From Haliotis asinina (Eukaryota; Mollusca; Gastropoda; Lepetellida; Haliotidae): 64,000 nucleotides of DNA. Shown here piece by piece: positions 35,259 through 49,000 of the stretch. The stretch covers positions 15,251,501 through 15,315,500 of the forward strand of contig NC_090283.1 in the NCBI RefSeq assembly GCF_037392515.1, read 5' to 3'. The first letter of the stretch is position 1; each line of letters starts with the position of its first letter. Under the pieces are notes generated by a model, which saw only the letters and a list, made by a program, of their open reading frames with translations, was not told the DNA's origin and made no database searches. A program made the translations under genes and the position numbers.

Positions 35259-36885
35259 TTCTTTTAATTTACTTGCATATACTTCTAACAAATACATGAT
35301 AATCGCTGGAACATGTGGAAACATTATTGGTGTGGTCTATTTTTATTACTAATTACGTCTGATGTTTTACAGTGAACCTGTCATGTACCATTATGTACTT
35401 TCTATTTTAATCAGGGCAACTCAACTACTCGTCGAAATCAAATGATATCAACAGACCAAACAAAACAAAAAGCAAACACCTAACAAGTAACAAGAAATAT
35501 GCAAACATTCTGTATAATACGTTCATTAATGATATTAAAAGTATAAACTTTATTGTCTATCTCACCAATTTTCTTTGAAACGGAGCCATTTACTAATATT
35601 GCTGTTGCACTTAATCTGTAGCCTCAGGAGTTGTTATTTGTATTAAAAAATATGTTTCCTGTTAAATATCAACCCACAGGCATAGCAAACAACGTTAAAT
35701 GACACGTCGTCATGCTTATCTTACTATCCACAGATGTTCCAGACGGGATTTCTATCTGTACAATGTAACCCACAATAGAGAATCCTGAAAACGTTTTTGA
35801 CATAGCATTTACAAAAAATATTCTATAATGTTCTTCTCTCAAGAGAAAATAGGGAATGGCGGTTAAATATAATTTTTAGCCAAGATTACCAATTTTCAGA
35901 TTGTCTCCAGTATATGCGTAATCAACGTTACCGATGAATTACAATATCTAGAACATGCTAATGAATTGTAAAAATTGTAGAAGTAGCTGAATAAGTAATT
36001 AGGAACATTCATTGAAGCTAAACATCCGATTACTCCATACTTCGTCACAACAAAAGCATAGCTTCAGTTTATATCGTTTTTTTTTTTTCTTTGAAAAAAA
36101 GGGATAAAGGCAAGAGCTTCAAGAGGATGCAACAAAGTGCTGTAAAATGGTACAGATCATACACAGAGACAGTCTGTGATACTCAATACACGTAAATTTA
36201 ATCTCTGTGATATAATACACTTGATGTGATATGATCAACGTGGCTGTTACAATACATTCTTTCCACATGCAACCAACACCTATCAATAATATAATACTTA
36301 CGATACAACATCCAGCTAATGTTAAATCAATGCTTTTGTTCGGTGATGTTTCTAAGGCGTCTTGATCTTGGTAAAGTTTCACTATAGTGAACATTCTTAA
36401 CATTATCGGACACCCTCTAATTATGTTATACTTCGTTACTTTTCCATGGTATCAATTTGTATTGTTTCATCGATACATAATGTTCATTGGTTTCTAATAA
36501 TTTCTGATAATATGTATCGTAAGCTACAGAGCTACCGTACACTGAAGGGTAACATAGATGTCCAAAAAATGCCATTTTTCTCGTAGTTCTTCAGTTTCTT
36601 CATCTAGTGCCCTTTCCAAGCAAGAATGTTACATTGATTTCTGGTCAGTAGTGGATTATATTATGTACAAGAGTTTATTCCAAATTTATTTCATGTTACA
36701 TTATAATGATTCAAACGAAATACAGTTGAAGCCTGTTTTGAGAGCTCCCACTGTAGTCAGGTCGAATACATATGGTGGATGATGGGTTGTATGGTTTCAA
36801 TTTTCGTCGTTACCTCTTTGAGATGTTTCAGTCTCTACTGTAATTTAAACTCTCAAATGGTTCAAATACCTGCTATTTCAGCAAC

Positions 36886-39800
36886 ATGAAGGTCCTGTTC
36901 ATTCTGTCCGCTGTTCTTCTGGCCACGGCCCAGGCCAACGTCTTCACCGACATCGGGCACTCCCTGTCCAACGTCTTTCAATCCCTTGGTCAGTCTCTCA
37001 TGCACCAACTGGACACGACTGGAGTTGACCTTCTGAATGCCGGAATAAACGCAGGAAAGACTCTCATTTCCCAAGGCATTCAAGGCATGTTTTGTAAATT
37101 ATTCCATCTTGTTTTTTTCTCCTTTCAAATTTTGGCCTTAGCCATTAAGGAAATTGATATCGAGTAACGTGTGCTAGGGGTTCTGATTTATACTGCAGTA
37201 TGTTTCGTTGTACACATGTTTCATTTCTGTTTTATAAAATGAAAACGCCAAAGATGCACTTATGTTCGGATAGCGACCCACACAGTACATTACAAACACG
37301 TGCTGCCTGCTACTTGAAATCACATCGCATTTCTGTATTAATGCTTGCACAATAATATTGTGCAAGTAAAGGCAACACAAGCATTTCCGCCTCCATAAAA
37401 TAGTGACCTGTCCTGACTACATCATGAAAATGTATTTATGCATGACTACCTCACAATGGTTATAACAGCACTCGACATAACCCAGTGTGACAGACAGACC
37501 GACATTTCATTGCACAAAACCACAGGCCCCAAATACAACCTTTCCCAATCCACTTTTAAATACGCAATGCAGTGTCCATGAATTAATCCACACACGATTT
37601 GTCATGCATATAGATCTACCTGTGACATATTACACAGCTATTTCATGTATAAGGAAGCTGTCTAAACCGGCATTCATCGGGACTGAAGATATAATCCAGT
37701 TTAGTCAATGTGCCGGATTGCAGAGCTGATAATAAATGTACAAGCCATGGATGGGACTGAGGTTGTATGCTGATGTTGACAACATGCTGGGTTGGACAGA
37801 TGCCGGTTATGGCAGCTTCCATTGTATATATAAAAGACTGATATAACTTGTTTGAAAATATATGTGATTGTCATGGTTGGATATTATTTACACCTAAATA
37901 ACATATGATGTTCCTCTTATTTAACGGCTGCAGTATTGTTAAAACCATGACATAGAACACATGAATAAAAACCATATCCCAAAATGGTGATTCCAGATCA
38001 AAGAGATTCTGTAGCAACAGCTATACTTAACACAGACTATATGACCAATATAATTATTGCGTGTGATGTTTCAGCTCTTGCTTTGAACACTGCTAATGCC
38101 TTGACCTCCAAAGATTCCGGTACGAGAGATATTCAGTGAGTTATATTTAATAATTATCCTTCAGCATTGTTGCAGTAGTCAAGACAAAGGTGTAGCAAAA
38201 CAGAGGAAGCGGTAGATATAATGGCAAACCTTCACACGATGTGATAGTTAAAGAAAATACCATCCACATGAATGTGCATCAAAAAGAAAACAGAACAGAA
38301 CAGATCATTTTATAAACTATATGTAAACAAGTGTTAGTGCAAGGTTTCTGCTTAAGGCAACACACACAACATAACTAGAGACACATTTAACATAATGTGT
38401 CGTACTACACACTACAGACTCAAAGCGCTTTCCACGTTTTCACTCGTCACGCTGAACACTTGTGGATTCCAACATTCCGGTGTGTGAAGGAAACTTGTCG
38501 TCTACCCCTCCGTGATATTTGTGAAATATTGCTAACAGCGGCGTAAAACCACACATTGACTCTCTCACTCTGTCAGCTTTGGTCGGTGAGATTTGTACAG
38601 TGGTGAATTTGAAGACCCTTGTAAATCGAAGTTGTATCCGTATCCTGCACCCTTTGATTCCCACAGGCTCCCCGCCATGCTCCAGAACGTGGAGTCCTCC
38701 CTCCACAAAGTTGTGGACACTCTGACGGGTGAGATGAAGAACGTGTTCAGCTTCCTGGTCAAGGGTCTGCAGGGCGTCATGGACAAAGTGTCCAAGCTGG
38801 AGATCACCCCCGAGGAGGTCATCAGTGAAGTCGACAAGTTTGTCAGTAAGTGCTGTTTTGAATGGCTTATCTAAGTAGCATGCACGTGCTAAGTACAAAC
38901 AGTTTGTGCATTCACAGAAATAATGTGCGAACAATGTGCAAGCAAATTTTCAGAATATATTTGCAGCTGATGAACATTTTGTAAAGACGTATAACAAGCA
39001 CGGGAACTATATTATTACACAAAAAATGCAGAGGAAAGTTGTGAAGTTTTATCCCAACCCGTGTAGCTGAATAAGAGCTTTAAACACTCAAATCATTATG
39101 TTAGACACCAGACCAAAAATGGAATTTTGAGAATCAAGGAACGTTGTGACGAACATGTACATCAATGACCTTGATCCTTGATAAAAATTCTTTCCACCGA
39201 GATCTCATGCCCCCCAAGACCACTAATTTGGATTAATTATTTAACCAAAACATATTGCTGCTACATATAAATATTTGCATCTAATGTATGATAGCTTTGT
39301 TGAACCCACATGTTGTTATTCATACCGATGTAAAAGCATTCATCTAAGTGTGAACAGTAACAGAAGAAAATATAACTCCTGCAAGACTCAAGCTCTATCG
39401 TAAACATTTTGTTGAATAACTATCATATATTGATGATATCACATTCGCAACAAAGTGAGAACATCCTTGTTCACATGTGGAAACAATAACGATTAGTTTT
39501 CACTTCAATAAAGAAGGAGACATGTGGTCAAATATGATACTACCTCAAAAGGTTTGGGGTAAAAATGTACCATCTTTTGTAAAAGTCATCGAGAGACCTA
39601 TTTCAAAACATTGTGGGCAGGTATGTTGTCATTGTCAGATTACAAAACAATAAATATATTATTGCGTCTCCAGCATTATATCGTAAACATTTTTTCTTTT
39701 CTAAGAAAAGTATCATTGCATCTCCAGCCACACACAACATTATTGCTGATTCCTTCCTGAAGACCATCAAGGACAAGGCTGAGGAGGTCATCTCCAGCCT

Positions 39801-41158
39801 CATCAAGACCAAGAGGAACGCCTTCACAGACTTCTTCTCAGGAATTGGACAGAGCCTTTCCAACACCTTCCAGCCAATGGTTGATGGTGTCAAGACCGTA
39901 CGTGTCGCCTGAATGAAGTTTTAGAATCTAGAAACATATGATAGGACACTGTGGCCTGTTGAACATGATTGGAGACGTGTTAAGTATTGGAGGGAGAAAA
40001 GGCTACACTAAAATCCTTTGACTTACTATATACTATAAAATGGCGCCGTTTTTGTGACGATAGAGCATTTTCATGAGCAGTTCCTGAAACTGAATCTCTC
40101 ACCTGTTGTGTGAAAAACTTCTCCTCCAATGGGTTTTCTAGATGGAAGTAGCATCATGAAATATCAATGAGGATAGGTACAGATCCTATAAGGTTGAATG
40201 TTCTTCACTCACAGCTGGCTACTGCAGCTGGAACTGCCATCAAGAACGGAGCTACCAACCTCCTCCAGAAGGCGAAGGACTCCGTCAGCCAGCTGGGACA
40301 GAAGCTCCAGCCCCACATCGCGAACCTCGGCTCTCAGCTCGGCACTATAGTCATGCACGGTGCCAATGCCTTGAACGCCATGAAACAAGCTGGCGGTGAC
40401 ATCCTTCGTACGTACTTCATGCAGACAATATCTCAGAAACTGTAAGTCTGGAGTGTGTTTGTAAATTTGAGGAAGTGTGAGGAAGAGGTAATAGGGTGCA
40501 AACGTTGGGTGTCGAGCGGTTTATAGAATGGGTTTGTGTTTACTGGTTTTGTTTAATGCCTCATGCACCAAATGCTGCAGCATTCGTTGCCCGAACATGG
40601 ATTGGCAAGCTGATTTTCCAATATCCTTCGCAGTAGAGCAGTAAGATTATGAATATATTCAGTTTTGTGGACTAGCATTTTGTGTGTTTGTCCTATATGT
40701 TTCAAAACAGAAAAAAATTTTTTTTTTCATCTGTTAACATTAATAACACAAATAGTACTGAAATTGTTTTTTTTGTGTGTGTGAAATTGGGTTATAAAAT
40801 AGGTTTCGTAATTTGTTTTTGATTTTGTGATTTTGATTTTGACAAACTTCGGTCATATTTATTGTTATATTTAGATTATAACACTACTGAAAAAATGAAG
40901 TTCTAAAATGGAATAAGGTTTAACCGTTTTCTGTTCTGTTCATATGCCATTGCTTGACTGTAACGCACGCATTGCGATGAATGCGTGAAAACTCCTTGGT
41001 TTTGTTCAACAGAGCAAACCCTCACCAATATGAAGGAGCCCATTAATAACATAGGACAGACCGTTGTCAACGCCGGTGAGACCGTCGCCGGTCACGTTGC
41101 CGGAGCACTCCTCGGCACCAACACCAACACTGACACACCAACAACCGTTGCACCGTGA
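36886..41158 (+). CDS. Gene C: secreted amphipathic-helix protein, 315 aa
   Basis: Six coding exons: 36886-37084, 38075-38135, 38667-38845, 39728-39897, 40215-40407, 41013-41158, totalling 948 bases with all phases closing. The signal peptide is identical to gene B, then NVFTDIGHSLSNVFQSLGQS. Exon 2 ends ALTSKDSGTRDIQ. Exon 4 carries KTKRNAFTDFFSGIGQSLSN and exon 5 ATAAGTAIKNGATNLLQ. The tail is a Thr/Pro-rich TNTNTDTPTTVAP. There is no Cys or Trp. Intron 1 has the same GC donor (CAAG|GCATGT) as gene B, while D and E use GT at the same place. An acceptor (TTTCAG) lies four bases before the ATG, as in B. It is closest to B in exons 1-4 and to D in exons 5-6. Secretion is predicted; function is unknown. 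Confidence 0.92.
38425..38575 (+). mobile_element. tRNA-headed SINE in gene C intron 2
   Basis: TTTTCACTCGTCACGCTGAA, AATATTGCTAACAGCGGCGT and AAAACCACACATTGACTCTC match the family on the plus strand. It lies between exons 2 and 3. A long minus-strand open frame that crosses it and exon 3 is an artefact. Confidence 0.7.
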
Positions 41159-41173
41159 TCATTTGATGTGGGG

Positions 41174-41179
41174 AATAAA
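41174..41179 (+). terminator. Poly(A) signal, gene C
   Basis: AATAAA starts 16 bases after the stop codon. Confidence 0.75.
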
Positions 41180-41257
41180 ACAGTGAACATCTGTCATCTG
41201 TTGTTTGTTTGAAGACATAATGGCAGTTTGGGTAGTTCTTTCATATATACTGAACAG

Positions 41258-41340
41258 CAAAAAAAAAAAAAAACACACAAAAAAAATCCCAAAAAAACAA
41301 AAACAAAAAAAACAACAAAAAAACAAAAAAAAAACCAACG
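41258..41340 (+). repeat. A-rich AAAAC simple repeat
   Basis: Poly(A) runs broken by single C residues, just downstream of gene C. Confidence 0.9.
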
Positions 41341-41819
41341 CAAACTTAAAACCAATGAAATCACATAAACGTTAGCGTTTGTGTTTATGTTTATGTTTCA
41401 TGTCTTTTGTTATAAGAAAAAAAGCCAGAGTTGCATTTCTTTTCCTGTTCAGTATATATCTAGAACCAAACACAGCTCAGAATGTGTTCCCTCTGAGACT
41501 ACGTACAAAGATTGATCGTGTTCATTCTTGTGTATTGTTATTACTCTACACTCACACATTAAATTGAAGTCTCAGCTTTTCTGACGATCGAAAAAAGTAT
41601 ACAATAATCTTCATGACGGTTTTGGATTTTAATACAAAATACCTTAAAAGGGTGTTAAGTGTGACTTATAAATCACAAATATTGTTATAATTATGACAGT
41701 TTCTTCTGGTCTTAGGTTCATACTTATCATTCAGAGATTTTTGTATCTTAATAAATACAAATAGTGAAATCCACATTCCTCAATATTTCAAACTGATGTC
41801 AGTGTTACAAATACACTTC

Positions 41820-41990
41820 AGGCCGGTTGGGTAGCCTTTCGGTTAAGGCCTTCCGTCTTCAGGGTTCGATTCCTCACATGGACACAATGTACAAAGCCAA
41901 TTCCTTGGGGTGCTCCGCTGCAATATTAGTGGACTATTGCTAAAAGCGGAATGAAACTACACTCACTCACATATACACGTCATATGCTAA
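41820..41990 (+). mobile_element. tRNA-headed SINE
   Basis: TTTCGGTTAAGGCCTTCCGT, CAGGGTTCGATTCCTCACAT, ATTGCTAAAAGCGGAATGAA and ACTACACTCACTCAC match the family on the plus strand. A short second tail-like segment (AAAAGCGGCATAAACT) follows at about 41990-42020. Confidence 0.8.
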
Positions 41991-43159
41991 AAGCGGCATA
42001 AACTATACTCACGCACATCTACACGTCATACTGTGGCAATGGATGTTTAGTTAGATATGTGCAATTTTGCCAGTTTTACGTCATGTAGTATTGATTACTG
42101 ATTGACACTAGTTTAGTGCCAAAGTTTGAAGAAACATTTCATCTGCGTCTGTCGTCGCATTTTCATGACAGCCATGAACCAAGTCAGCGGTCCTGACCAG
42201 CTGGTTTTGTTCTGGGCCTTTAGTTCTGGTACCGCAGTACCATTGTCTCGAAGAGCTACCCTACTTCGTCCAAGCGCTTACCTCATACCTCCAGAACTTT
42301 GGGTGGTAAAATGGGTATCTCTTTACCGTGGTCCCAAGCATATACCAAAACTACTTAATAAACTGAATATTCTCTATGAGAAAACTGTTAGCACTCGTAA
42401 CTGCAGTAACAGGTGGTTGCTAAATGTGTCCACATGAACCACCTCTACGTTTTTCATGACAGTATATGCAGTGCAGGTTGATCGTCAACATGCGTCCGTA
42501 AAACAGTGCAGATAACCCCAAGTCCATATGACACTTTTCGAACAGATCCTTTTAAAAATTCACTGATAAAATCACGTGATTGCGAACTTTAAAAAGCGCT
42601 CCGACCAATCCCAGACAGTTCGGATTCGCACTGAGCCAGCAGGTAGGTTAGCTGAAGTGTTTGCGACGAAATCGGCCTCCCAATGAGAACTTTGATCATC
42701 TTCTTTCAGCAGCGCCATTTTCAACACTGGTTAACGTTATACGGATTTACTAAATTTGCAGATAAATTTATCTTATTGTGATATTGAATCTGCAAAATGA
42801 CATGAAGGGTTTATGGTGTGACTAAAATGTTGGACATATTGGAAGTGGATTTGTCAATATTTTATAATACGCGGAAGAACAGGCAGCAAATCTGTAGGAA
42901 ACGCGATTTACACGTACTTGGTCATCTAAGTTGTGGGAGCGTAAAGGAGTTAATGTTGGCATTCTGCACGTCGATCATTTCAGTGGTTCGGGACCTGATA
43001 GACAAACTAGCGGTTAAAAGAAACGTCACCAAAATAAAACCGTCTGTCAAGTGTCAAAATAATTGTCAGTCTTTTTGAAGATAGCTAAAAGCACATTTGC
43101 TCTTGCATTTCCTAGTTTGTGAAAAAAGCAGACGAATAAAACAGAAACGGTGCACACAG

Positions 43160-43860
43160 TTACCCGTATCCCATTAGGGTATAAAAGTTAACCCGGTTTA
43201 TTCTCTTACATCATTTTAATCGACTGATAACCAGGGATGTGCCTCGTTTAACATCAAAACAGATGGTACCAGAGACAAGAGCATGTGACTAGGACCGTGG
43301 GATGCTTCAAATCCCCTTTCAGAAGACTTGTCACGCGTTTACGACAGACTGGCAGTACTGCAGACAAGCCAAAGAGTGATAGCATGGAGGTCTCTACCCA
43401 ACATGAAGACCGGTGTTGTGCTTCAGCAGTGTTGGAAATCCAGTCAGCGACAGAATGTGAACAGACGACTCCGCATTCATGGTCTCTGTGCCGATCGCTT
43501 TCAAGGGCATAGCTTTGATGTGCCAAAACCGACGTGCCAGAATGAGATGAACCAGGACTGTCGGCAGCAGCGAAACTGGCGAAGAGTGAACATTGGTGAC
43601 GAAAGCAAGTTCCTGTTCTTCAAGATCTGTCCCCAACTAAGCACCTTTGGGTGAATAACTGGGACGTCGTATTCGGAAACTCCAAAATCAGCTATTGACG
43701 AGGAACGCTGTGGCAGCTGCTCTGCTAAGCAGTTTTGCCATAAAACATATAATGTTATGATATCTAGGTTAAGTTTTGTCTCAGACCAAAAAAAATATTT
43801 GGTGGCGTTTCGTTTGGACGCTATTTTACATACCCTCATGTCACAAATACAACTTTGAGT
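43160..43860 (+). mobile_element. Tc1/mariner transposase relic
   Basis: Reading frames on the plus strand give VTRLRQTGSTADKPKSDSME, matching the N-terminal helix-turn-helix region of Tc1 transposases (the RYRETGSVADRPRSGRP type), and farther on NWRRVNIGDESKFLFF, matching the catalytic FSDESRF block. The two motifs lie in different frames, so the gene is broken. A related minus-strand copy sits at 31140-31735. Confidence 0.7.
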
Positions 43861-43930
43861 GAGCGACTGGGTGAGTGAGTGAGGTTTTGCAATCCATCAG
43901 TATCACAGCGGGGTACACTAGAGCCCCTAC
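43860..43930 (-). mobile_element. SINE fragment
   Basis: GGGTGAGTGAGTGAGGTTTT, AGTATCACAGCGGGGTACAC and TAGAGCCCC match only the end of the common SINE on the minus strand. Confidence 0.5.
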
Positions 43931-45570
43931 CCTAAGCGTTTTTAGAGTGGAACCATATAGAACAACAACAAAAATTCCAATGATAGTGATAGAACTTGCA
44001 GATAGAACAGAACGCATTTTAAAATTATATCAACAGTAAATCTAACATTATGAGCATAAATAAGTCAGTCCATGGTTTCTCCTAACTTTGAATAGCTATT
44101 GCCAGGCACATCTCAGCTCTTGTTAACGGCGATCAGCTGCGTCTCTGTGTTGCTGTGGTTTCATGGGTACTATACCATGGAAATATGTTAATGTGCACTG
44201 AAACCTCTGACGTTGTAACACACTACCTTGCAGCAGGAATGGTGCAGTTAGCATTTAATCTTAAGTTACTTACTTCTCATAAGTCGAGCACTGCTTTGTG
44301 GGTCAGTGTGAAAGGATAGGGTAAAAGAACCTGTCACACACGTCCTTGCTAATGGATGACGCAGGTGAAGCGGTTTACGTCTCCTCAGTGTTGGTGAGGT
44401 AGTGAAATGGGGTTTAACGTCGTACGTCGGTTTAACGTCGTACGCCCATATGACGACGTGCTTATCTCCGGCTGCTGGTACCAGCCCAGATTTAACCTTG
44501 TTCATAGTACCAGTGCCAGCTCACTGAGATACGCCACTAAGATACACGATGTTGACGCCGAGCCGAACAATCCTTACCCATTAATGCCGAGCGTCAAGGA
44601 GGGAGCAACAAGAAACCATATTTTAACGTCTTTTGATATGACACTGCGAGCGAGCAAGCTTCCGGTCTCCGGGTGGACTTTCTATCCACTACACCGCGGG
44701 GGAAGACATTCATTGAAGGACATCAAGAAAATGTTTTAAGCGATTTGTAACTGAACCAATCCCGCACTGACTAGCTATTAGGCGATGCAGACAAGGGACA
44801 GTGCTCTTAACCATTCCCTAGGACTGGTTGTTGCTTTTTAAATTATTTTTCCCTCGCGACTACCTGTGATATCCAAGAAATCTTGACTGGGTTGTGGTCT
44901 CTGCTGCGCCATCAAGCGTCATTAGTATTATAGGTATAAAATGTATAGTCTTACATTGCTGAACAAAACTGAAGTCCTTCTTACTGACGATTGTTTCCAT
45001 CTTAATTATTATGATATCTCAATTTTAAAATTGATTTCACCTGAAACACAGAACCCAGTTTACGCCTTTTACTGTATAATATATGGCATTGAGGGAGGAA
45101 ACAGTCCAGGGTGAGGTGATCAAAGTCCTTAAATTGCCTTTGTATCCAACCTTGCCTTTGTATCCTCCAGATCCTTGTATGCTTCGTGAAAGTGAAAGAT
45201 GTTTCACCACTTTTTCAATAAACTGGAAGTACTGTTGCGGATGCCGCCGTCAGTCCACAGTGGTGATATCCGTGTATAGGTTTACATAGTCAGAACTGCT
45301 TTGAGAGACACCGATCAAACAATCTATGTATTATCTGGGGATCTAGCGTGAAGTGTTGTGATGATTCCTGTGGGGACAATAATCGAGACTGTGATTGTTT
45401 ATTTTACTGAACACGAACGTCCGAATAATGCAACAGTTACACATGATCCATCTGTATATATTTTATAAATACTTCATTTTTCTTGCAAATTACGTGAGTG
45501 TTGGTGAGTAATACTGTTTAGGAAAGGCGTGCTTACACTTGTAAGAATACACTGTGTCATCAGCAGCGGC

Positions 45571-45740
45571 TGCCCATGGCTAGTAAAAATCCAATCGGTC
45601 CAGTATATCTCCACGTTCGCTGGCCCGACTAGCTAGTAAGTTGTCATGGGGTTATTAGGAAATATATCACTCTCTCCGTTTTGTTAAGTCATAGTACACT
45701 TTTAAATCATGCCTGACTATGGCCTAATGATATGATTGTG
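45571..45740 (+). promoter_or_regulatory. Upstream block of gene D shared with gene B
   Basis: This is the counterpart of 26061-26235: CGCTGGCCCGACTAGCTAGT, ATATATCACTCTCTCCGTTT and AAATCATGCCTGACTATGG. The inverted repeat seen upstream of gene B is imperfect here. It lies about 290-460 bases upstream of the gene D start codon. Confidence 0.4.
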
Positions 45741-46026
45741 AATTCCGTGTCACGCTGACGATATCTTTAGCTTAGTTTCAACGTTCATGTTTTGGGGTAG
45801 TGAATAATTTGGGGGGCTTGCATCTTTCAGCCATAGCTAGCCCGATTGGTTTACAAACCCTGGACGCTATTTCCAACACTGATCATCAGTTATTGTCTCT
45901 GATCCCTTGCATGTTTAGTATCTTTCGACTATACGTGTTTGGGCGAATAAATGATTGTGTTCTGTTGTTGGGGTTTATTTGTGTGAGACGTAAATTTACA
46001 TATTGCTTAAATCTGTTTTCAGCAAT

Positions 46027-49000
46027 ATGAAGTTCTTGTTCATTCTGTCCGCTGTTTTCCTCACCACGGCTCAGGCCAACTTCTTCACCGATCTCGGCCA
46101 AGGCTTCACCAACCTCTTCCAGACCCTTGGACAGAGCATTATGCACCAACTGGACACGACTGGAGTTCAACTTCTGAACGCTAGCGTCGCAGCAGGGAAG
46201 ACTCTTATATCGCAGGGAATTCAAGGTTTGTAATGGTGAACGAATACGATCGGCTTGGTCAGCAGAATAGATTTCATTTGAGACACATTTGAGCTGATGA
46301 AGCAAAATGGCTATTGTTGGATTCTGGAAAGATCCTATTCTCGTGGAATTGCAGGAGAAATAGAACACATTTCTCAGGGATTGTAAATTGCATTTAACAA
46401 GATCCTTCTTGCTTGTTGGTATATATTACAACTATAAGACTATCAAATGTAATGCTCGAGTTCTCACAATTATGTGGATAACATCTTGAGAATCGATCAA
46501 TACAAATGGGATATGATGACCATAGACACTGCTTCCTGAAGACTATGCACTGCTTCCTGAAGACTAACTTCATGTCTATATAAAACCTTCCATACAGTAA
46601 CACTGTGTGCCGGTGTTTTCTAAGGAAGATTCTGGAGTAATGGTTTAAAGGAGAGTTTTACGTTTCGAACAAATGGTCAGTTTCATTTAAAGTGTTTAAC
46701 ACCACTGGAACATTCAACAGTTCTTAGCTGCCTTTCAATATTGTCTTGAGTCTAAATCTAAATCAGTCATTATTGAAAATATTGTTGATGATGTTCTAGA
46801 GAGCATTCAGAAGTTGAAAGAATATGAATGCATCAAACTTCTAATTGACTCGGGGTGGAAACGTAGCCATCAGACATCTTTACATGCGAACTTGTTATCC
46901 ACACTAAATGCAATGCACTGAAAATGATGGTTTCTTTGCACACTCACATTCAGGAATCATGTAATACTTGAAGTGAAGTGAGTGTGGTTAAACGCCGTTT
47001 TTAGCAATTTTCCAGTAATATCACGGCTGGGGACACCAAAAATGACCTTACACATTGTATCCATGTAGGGAATCGAACCGAAGCGAACACTCTAACCGCA
47101 ATGCTAGCCCACCGCCACGTGTATTAAGTGAAAGGTACACTTTTTGAAGATCAAAACTGGCTATAGCAGACCATACTGCCGTTTCTATGATTACCTTATA
47201 TACATCTCTGTTTGATTGTTTTTCAGCCCTTGCTTTAAATACTGCAAATGCTCTTGCACAAAAACGAGATGTACAGTAAGTAATGTCACACATTATATGC
47301 GTTCTGTATAGTGCTAGTCTCCTAGTGACAGCTGTTATTATGAGAGTTCGTATAACTGCTTGGTGCAGAGTAGAATTGCGTAAAGTTACACAAATAAGAT
47401 AATCTTATTAAAAATACGTATCTACCAGACAGTATACATAGAGACTATCAAAAGAACAAACCTTAATTTCAAGTGTTGAAATGAAACAAAGTAATCTTGC
47501 CAAAACAGGCTGAAATAGAGTTGGGCATCCTGTTTCATTTTATTCTCTAGGAAAGTTGACAAGTTGCAAAGGAAGCGTTCTGATGTAAATGTTCACATGT
47601 AGATACTGTGTTGTCACCCCAATGTCCTTTGTTCCTTGAAGGCTGACTCCAATGCTCCAGAACATGGAGTCCTCCCTCCACAACGTTGTGGACACTCTGA
47701 CGGGTGAGATGAGGAACGTGTTCGGCTTCCTGGTCAAAGGTCTGCGGGGCGTCATGGACAAGCTGGCACAACTGGAGGTCACCCCTGAGGAGGTCATCAG
47801 TGAAGTCGACAAGCTTGTCAGTGAGTCGATTACTGTGTCGTTCAACAGAGCAGACATTTGCAACTATTTGACACAGCTTCAACTGTTGCCCGTCAAAACT
47901 GAATTTGTGTCCTTTCTTTGAAAATATACAGCATTGGATAATTAGCAGACAGTAATTAGTAACATTTTGCAACGTTTGACAGCAAACATGTAAGGAAACG
48001 TAGAAGCAAAATGAACTCATTCATCGAAAACAGTCTTGATAATAAACCGTCAGCATATGTGCTTTTATCTTTAAAAAAGGATTTATGGGTGCTAGGTATA
48101 CTGCGTCTGTTGCATTTTCATATACAACAAATACGCGTAAGAAGCTCGGCTGCTCGAGGAGTAGTCATCACAAACACATGGAGCAATAAGTCAAGAGTTC
48201 TCTTAACCAAACATGGGAACATACAGCATAAAGTGAAAATAAGACCATGGGAACATACCGTACACAAGTCAAAATAAGACCATGGGAACATTCCGTACAC
48301 AAGTCAAAATAAGACCATGGGAACATTCCGTACTCAAGTCAAAATAAGACTATGGGAACATTCCGTACACAAGTCAAAATAAGACCATGGGAACATTCCG
48401 TACACAAGTCAAAATAAGACCATGGGAACATTCCGTACACAAGTCAAAATAAGACTATGCCATCATGCATAGGTTTGTTCAGTAATTTGTCAAGTTTGGG
48501 AAATGTGCCCCAGACGTTTCTTGAGACTCATCTGGGCACTTGACAGACACTGGGTTATAAATACACTACCTAACTGCCTGACCCCCGGGGAGGAGATTAT
48601 CAAGATGGAGTGCAATATTCTATTTTTCACCTGCCCGACTGTCGCGTCAAATTTAGACATGTACATATAGTTAGTATTATTTGGGATTTTTTCAATATTT
48701 CACCAGATTTAATTTGAGTTTTCTACGTAACTTTACGTATTTTTTTTCTAGAACAGTTTTCGTCAGAATCGGCAAGTTTTACAGTAAGGTGGTCTAGCTG
48801 AACGTTTTTGGAGTTCCATACTCTGTAAGTAATAGGTATTGCGAATTGTATCATTATATGGTATACATTATTCGTTTTTAAGAAAACTATTATTGCGTCT
48901 CCAGCCACACACAACATTATTGCTGATTCCTTCCTGAAGACCATCAAGGACAAGGCTGAGGAGGTCATCTCCAGCCTCATCAAGACCAAGAGGAACGCCT

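Larger units (their letters stand above)
30440..36870. other. Intergenic region between genes B and C
   Basis: No family exon was found here. Contents are a Tc1-like relic (31140-31735), a PLE-type terminus (about 32118-32200), a THAP-domain relic (32317-32455), two SINEs (34029-34198, 34999-35258) and otherwise unassigned AT-rich DNA. Short open frames in this interval show no recognisable domain. Confidence 0.6.
41180..46000. other. Intergenic region between genes C and D
   Basis: Contents are an A/AAAAC-rich tract (41258-41340), a SINE (41820-41990), a Tc1-like relic (43160-43860), a SINE fragment (43860-43930) and the block shared with gene B (45571-45740). Open frames at 42126-42437 (103 aa) and 42818-43078 (86 aa) have no domain I recognise. 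No family exon was seen. Confidence 0.55.

Noticed and set aside
38440-38934. 164-residue minus-strand open frame over gene C exon 3
   Set aside because: It is the antisense of exon 3 joined to a SINE. Similar antisense frames occur at every copy of exons 3 and 4, so they follow from the codon use of the real exons.
42126-42437. 103-residue open frame between genes C and D
   Set aside because: No signal peptide, domain or splice partner recognised. A faint likeness to HECT-type text was too weak to report.
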